Shown piece by piece: positions 60,671 to 64,000 of a stretch of 64,000 nucleotides of DNA. Position 1 is the stretch's first letter, and each line of letters opens with the position of its first letter. Location: contig OZ038422.1 of the NCBI GenBank assembly GCA_964036155.1, positions 75,043,201 to 75,107,200 of the forward strand. The letters run 5' to 3'. Under the pieces are notes generated by a model. The model had not been told where the DNA came from. It searched no databases and saw only the letters and a program-made list of their open reading frames with translations. A program made the position numbers and the translations under genes. The DNA comes from Diploscapter coronatus. Lineage: Eukaryota > Nematoda > Chromadorea > Rhabditida > Rhabditidae.

Positions 60671-62601
60671 TCATTTTCCCAACCGAATGTCTCGTTTGCT
60701 GTAGGCCTCTAGACAGTTCTCGAATGCAGTCTTCGAAGAGGGCGTCTGCGAGACCGTGACAATTTCTGTGACGCGCAGAGACCAGGGCGGATAACCGCAC
60801 AGGGAGGGCACATCACCTATCTGCAAGCAGAGAATTGGAAACAGTCAGACAAGTGCCGTGTTCTCTTGGACTGTTTGACTCACGTGAATGAGCAGATCAG
60901 GCTCTGTGATGCTGTAGAGGGAGGTCAATTTGTCGTTGACTGCAGGAATTGTAACTGGCTGCGTCGAACTTGATAACTGAAAGCAGGACAGAGATTTCGC
61001 ATCCCATTTCTACAGGAAACATCAAACCTGTTTGCAAATTTCGACCAAAGATTTTTTGCCGCTGTCTGCTTTGAGAAGGACTACAGAGAGCCGTGAGTTG
61101 GCTGCATCGGCTGCAGTGCCGTTCTTGGTTGGAGTCTCTCCACTCACGCAAAGTCGCACGCCCTGAAGCAATCATGTCAATTCATCGTGGTTTTTAGAAA
61201 AGTATGCCAAATTGCAATTCGTATTTGTCGTGATGTCGGGATATCGTGAGCTAAAATGTCGTGATGATATGACCACTTTTTCCACATTATTTCTTATCAC
61301 CTTCAATCTTTATCCTATTATCTACAGCTCGCGTCATCGCGGCAACTATAAGTTGCTATGTCAAACCATCTCGGCTTTTACTAAATGATCTTTCGTAATT
61401 CCCGCCAGGGCTACGCCAAATTTCGATTTCGATCTCATTTCGGGAGAAAAATGTTTTCCCGACTTCGTTTCGATTTTGAAAATTCAAAATCTTTTATTTC
61501 GCGCGGTCCTTATCCCCTACCCACTTTTCGAGAGAACACGGGAAGAAGGCAGTGGAAAGAAAAGTTTGGAGATCACGAGTGGATGTGGATATCGAGGTGT
61601 GGAGCACAGAATGTCTTACTGAACCTCGATTTTTTTGTACTTTAGGAAAATAATATTAGAGTTAAACTAGAATAGTTTTGGCAGGGACTTTATGAAAAAA
61701 AAAATCTTCTAAATATACTGTAGATCAATTTTATATAAATTTTTCACGTTTAAGAAGTGTGCGATTAATTGGACTTAAGGCTTCTTGAATCTGACACAGG
61801 GACACATGCTTGAGAAGGACATATGTAGAAAAAGACACAGGCCCAGAGAATTCCATAATGAGTAGGAATAGGGCCAGATAGGCAAAAATTTTTTCGTAAA
61901 ATGTGCACCACGATGTACTCGTTATTACTAAACCATAATCACTCTACCATCACCTATTCCTCTTCCTATTTATCTAAGCTTTCATTTGGAAAGCCTGTGT
62001 CATATTCAAGTATGCGTCCCTGTATCAACTTCAGGATGTCGGACTTAACTGCAAATACAACAATTTTCCATGAAACTAACTCGAAATGTGTGTAGGAAAA
62101 TATGGAATAATGGTCAAACTACCAGACCCCTACCCTTACTCGTACTCCCTGCCTAGTCCTAAACATATTTCTTTGCAGACAAAAGTCGAGGTTTAGAAAA
62201 AGCCATTCATATCCTTGATTGCATTCAGAATTTACCTTGAGTTTGCAGAAAGGCAGAATGCGATGTTCGAGTGCGACGACATCATTCCAGGGATCGTATA
62301 AGGACAGAGTGCGCACTCCCGCGTCCAAGCAGTTCTTGATCAAAGCGAGCACTTGATCCTGCAACAGAGAACATGGATTTTCCCTTGATCTGCTCACAAT
62401 TCATCTCACTTGTTTGATACTCCTCGCACTGAAGAGCACAGCCAGATGTGAAGGAGTCTTGATTCTGCTGGTATCCAATTCCCTCCTCTTCAACTCCCTC
62501 TGCGCCCAGATTGTGGAGTAGCCCAGGAAGTTGCAGGCCATCATCACCATCGAATACACCAGCCGCACGGCCATGCCGATCAGGGCGTACAGATCGAGCA
62601 T
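60671..62601 (-). CDS. NUS1: dehydrodolichyl diphosphate synthase subunit NUS1 (NgBR)
   Basis: Five minus-strand exons give 230 residues: 62601-62410, 62358-62236, 61162-61028, 60976-60884, 60820-60671. A membrane helix near the start (LYALIGMAVRLVYSMVMMAC) is followed by a cis-prenyltransferase-like fold: HLAVLFSARS, ALIKNCLDAGVRTLSLYDPW, RLSVVLLKADSGKKSLVEICKQ and ITEPDLLIHIGDVPSLCGYPPWSLRVTEIV. The C-terminal RLGK ending carries the RxG motif that activates the DHDDS partner. The heteromer makes the dolichol precursor on the ER. NUS1 itself lacks the catalytic Asp of prenyltransferases, as here (YDPW replaces the usual active motif). Intron 2 (1.07 kb) holds an inverted-repeat element. An acceptor lies eight bases before the ATG. 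Confidence 0.9.
61771..62050. repeat. inverted-repeat element in NUS1 intron 2
   Basis: The left arm (GGACTTAAGGCTTCTTGAATCTG.. ACACAGGGACACATGCTTGA.. ACACAGGC) matches the inverted right arm over about 60 bases. The right arm, read on the minus strand, contains ACAGGGACGCATACTTGAATATG and ACACAGGC. Confidence 0.75.
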
Positions 62602-62609
62602 TTTCAGCC

Positions 62610-63059
62610 CTGGAAGTGCAAACCAATCACAATGGAACTGATAATCTGACCCAGCAAATTTGAGAGAGACGTTTCGCGGTCAAAAATCAAATCCACGTCT
62701 CTTTCAAACTCATTTGAATATTTCAATGTGGCAATCGATGGAGAGTATGCAAATGAGTGCAATATAATGTGCGTGGTCTGCACAGAGATATGCAAAGGAG
62801 CCAGAAGCAGATAACGGAAGAACGACGAGGAAAAACAGGGAAAAGCTGAAGGTGCATTGAAAATGACATCCCACTATCCGTACAACGACTGCGAGTTTTT
62901 ACAGCGTACTCTTTGATAAACGGTGGAGCAAATTCTCCCTTTGTGTTGCTCTTAATTTTCTGTGGAATTCTCGACTTTTCATGCTAATTTCTTGTCGAAA
63001 TTTTCCAGAGTAATGCAAAATCATTCAGGCTGTCCACCCTACATCCCTGACACAACGGA
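62610..63059. promoter_or_regulatory. shared divergent 5' region of NUS1 and CMTR1
   Basis: About 450 bp separates the two divergently transcribed starts, so it should hold both promoters. No TATA box or obvious symmetric site stands out. Acceptor-like sites facing CMTR1 lie at 63007-63008 and 63027-63028. Confidence 0.4.
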
Positions 63060-63811
63060 ATGTATGGGGGAAGCAGCTCGGTGAGTCATGCAGGGATTTC
63101 TGTTTGAATTTCGAATAACTCAATGATTGTTTAAATTTCAGAGTTCGAGAGATGATGATGAGTTCGTCCGAAACAACAATGCGGACAGGCTGAAGTCGCT
63201 CGCCAAGGCCAGAAGAAATGATATGCAAGAGGAATACGAACAGGACGCGCACAATTACACGGTCAGTTTTGAACGAGGAAAATCGTGGAGCAATCCGTTC
63301 GTTTTGCAGTCGAAGCGCAAACTAGAGATTGGCGATACCTCTCCGGAACACGATTACGACGACGACAAAGGCGCTTTCATGCAGCCTCCTGCCAAGAAAA
63401 GTGCAGCCGAGAAGATGATGGCAAAAATGGGTTATCGCGAGGGAGAAGGTCTCGGCAAAGCAGGACAGGGTTGGTTGAATTCGTGAATGACAGATCGCGT
63501 CATGCAATTCTCCAAATTCAGGTATCGTCGACCCGATTGGCTTCTCGTCGCAACGCGGCCGCCACGGTCTCGGCCACGAAGCCGGACTGGTCATGAAGCG
63601 AGACATGTCTCTGGACTGGGACGAGTCGCAGGAAGAGAAGACCGTCGAAGAGACGGTCGAGTGGTTTCCACAGGCAGATGACGAGGACAGAAGACAGGCG
63701 CGAGAGGAAGTGGATGGGTGGATGGTGCTCGGCAGCAAGAAGATGACTATTGAGGATGAAACTCAGTTCTGCAGCAAGGACACACTCGAGGAAATGCTCA
63801 AATCGAAGGAG
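63060..63811 (+). CDS. CMTR1: cap-specific mRNA 2'-O-methyltransferase 1, N-terminal part (continues past the window)
   Basis: Three exons are visible (63060-63080, 63142-63469, 63522-63811), giving 213 residues before the donor GAG|GTGGGG. The G-patch domain is clear: AAEKMMAKMGYREGEGLGKAGQG, then GFSSQRGRHGLG across the exon 2/3 junction. It is followed by the family's TVEWFP and DGWMVLGSKKMTIEDETQFC, which precede the methyltransferase domain in CMTR1. CMTR1 methylates the first transcribed nucleotide of capped mRNA; its G-patch recruits the DHX15 helicase. The start MYGGSSS is the only upstream ATG in frame with exon 2. An upstream ATG at 63013 is out of frame. The Rossmann/KDKE part lies outside the window. 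Confidence 0.88.
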
Positions 63812-64000
63812 GTGGGGGGAAATTCAAGTATTCTTTTGACCAGGGACGAGTGGTATATAGTGAGTTTTTCCTTTGCGATATAGGTATCGTTTTATCACAG
63901 TATCCCACTCAATTTCGTAATAGCGTTAGAGTTATGAAATTACTCAACAGTGCGATTGCGATATTTCATTAAATACCGCATTATTGCCACTCATCTCTGC
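63812..64000 (+). other. CMTR1 intron 3, truncated by window end
   Basis: No continuation of the CMTR1 frame (expected SVFD-like segment) is present before the edge, so this is intronic. Confidence 0.5.

Noticed and set aside
1..64000. tRNA and rRNA genes
   Set aside because: A scan by eye for tRNA B-box-like GGTTCGAATCC and rRNA-like sequence found nothing convincing; a covariance-model search would be needed to exclude them.

Overview
This is a 64-kb window of a small invertebrate nuclear genome. It carries intron-rich metazoan genes, many introns of only 40-65 bp, GT-AG boundaries with T-rich but short acceptors (TTTCAG, ATTGCAG), and AT-rich non-coding DNA full of short inverted-repeat elements. 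Nearly every gene has a strong 3' splice acceptor a few to about 65 bases upstream of its ATG. That is what spliced-leader trans-splicing or 5'-UTR introns would leave. A nematode or other small ecdysozoan or worm fits, but I cannot fix the species.

Layout. (1) 130-1550, +: a secreted cysteine-rich protein whose C-terminus looks like a neurotrophin/Spaetzle-type cystine knot. (2) 2618-18112: a 15.5-kb block bounded by two roughly 2.1-kb inverted arms. It encloses two convergent coiled-coil genes (+ 6182-9727, apparently 5'-truncated; - 10956-14694, apparently complete). A near-perfect GC-rich 76-bp hairpin sits beside the broken 5' end. Each arm carries a decayed fragment related to the F-box/kelch gene found 42 kb downstream. 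Foldback and partial arm copies follow to about 18.86 kb. (3) 19.8-43 kb, +: a C-terminal-motor kinesin-14, a WDR20/DMWD-type WD protein, SUMO E1 subunit SAE1/AOS1, and the Paf1-complex subunit RTF1. RTF1 has a 7.3-kb intron holding two antisense genes: a four-helix MARVEL protein and an 82-residue protein I do not recognise. (4) 45.4-46.6 kb, +: an F-box/kelch gene. (5) 47.4-49.9 kb, -: a rhodopsin-class peptide GPCR. (6) 54.9-59.4 kb, -: the glutamate-cysteine ligase catalytic subunit. (7) 60.7-62.6 kb, -: NUS1/NgBR, divergent from (8) 63.06 kb to the window edge, +: the N-terminus of cap methyltransferase CMTR1.

The conserved genes belong to unrelated housekeeping pathways (spindle motor, deubiquitinase cofactor, SUMOylation, transcription elongation, glutathione, dolichol, mRNA cap) and show no operon-like functional grouping. 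The unusual part is the 2.6-18.9 kb block, which looks like a composite mobile or foldback structure with private coiled-coil cargo. All exon junctions were read by eye; for the conserved genes the exon lengths add up to an open frame.
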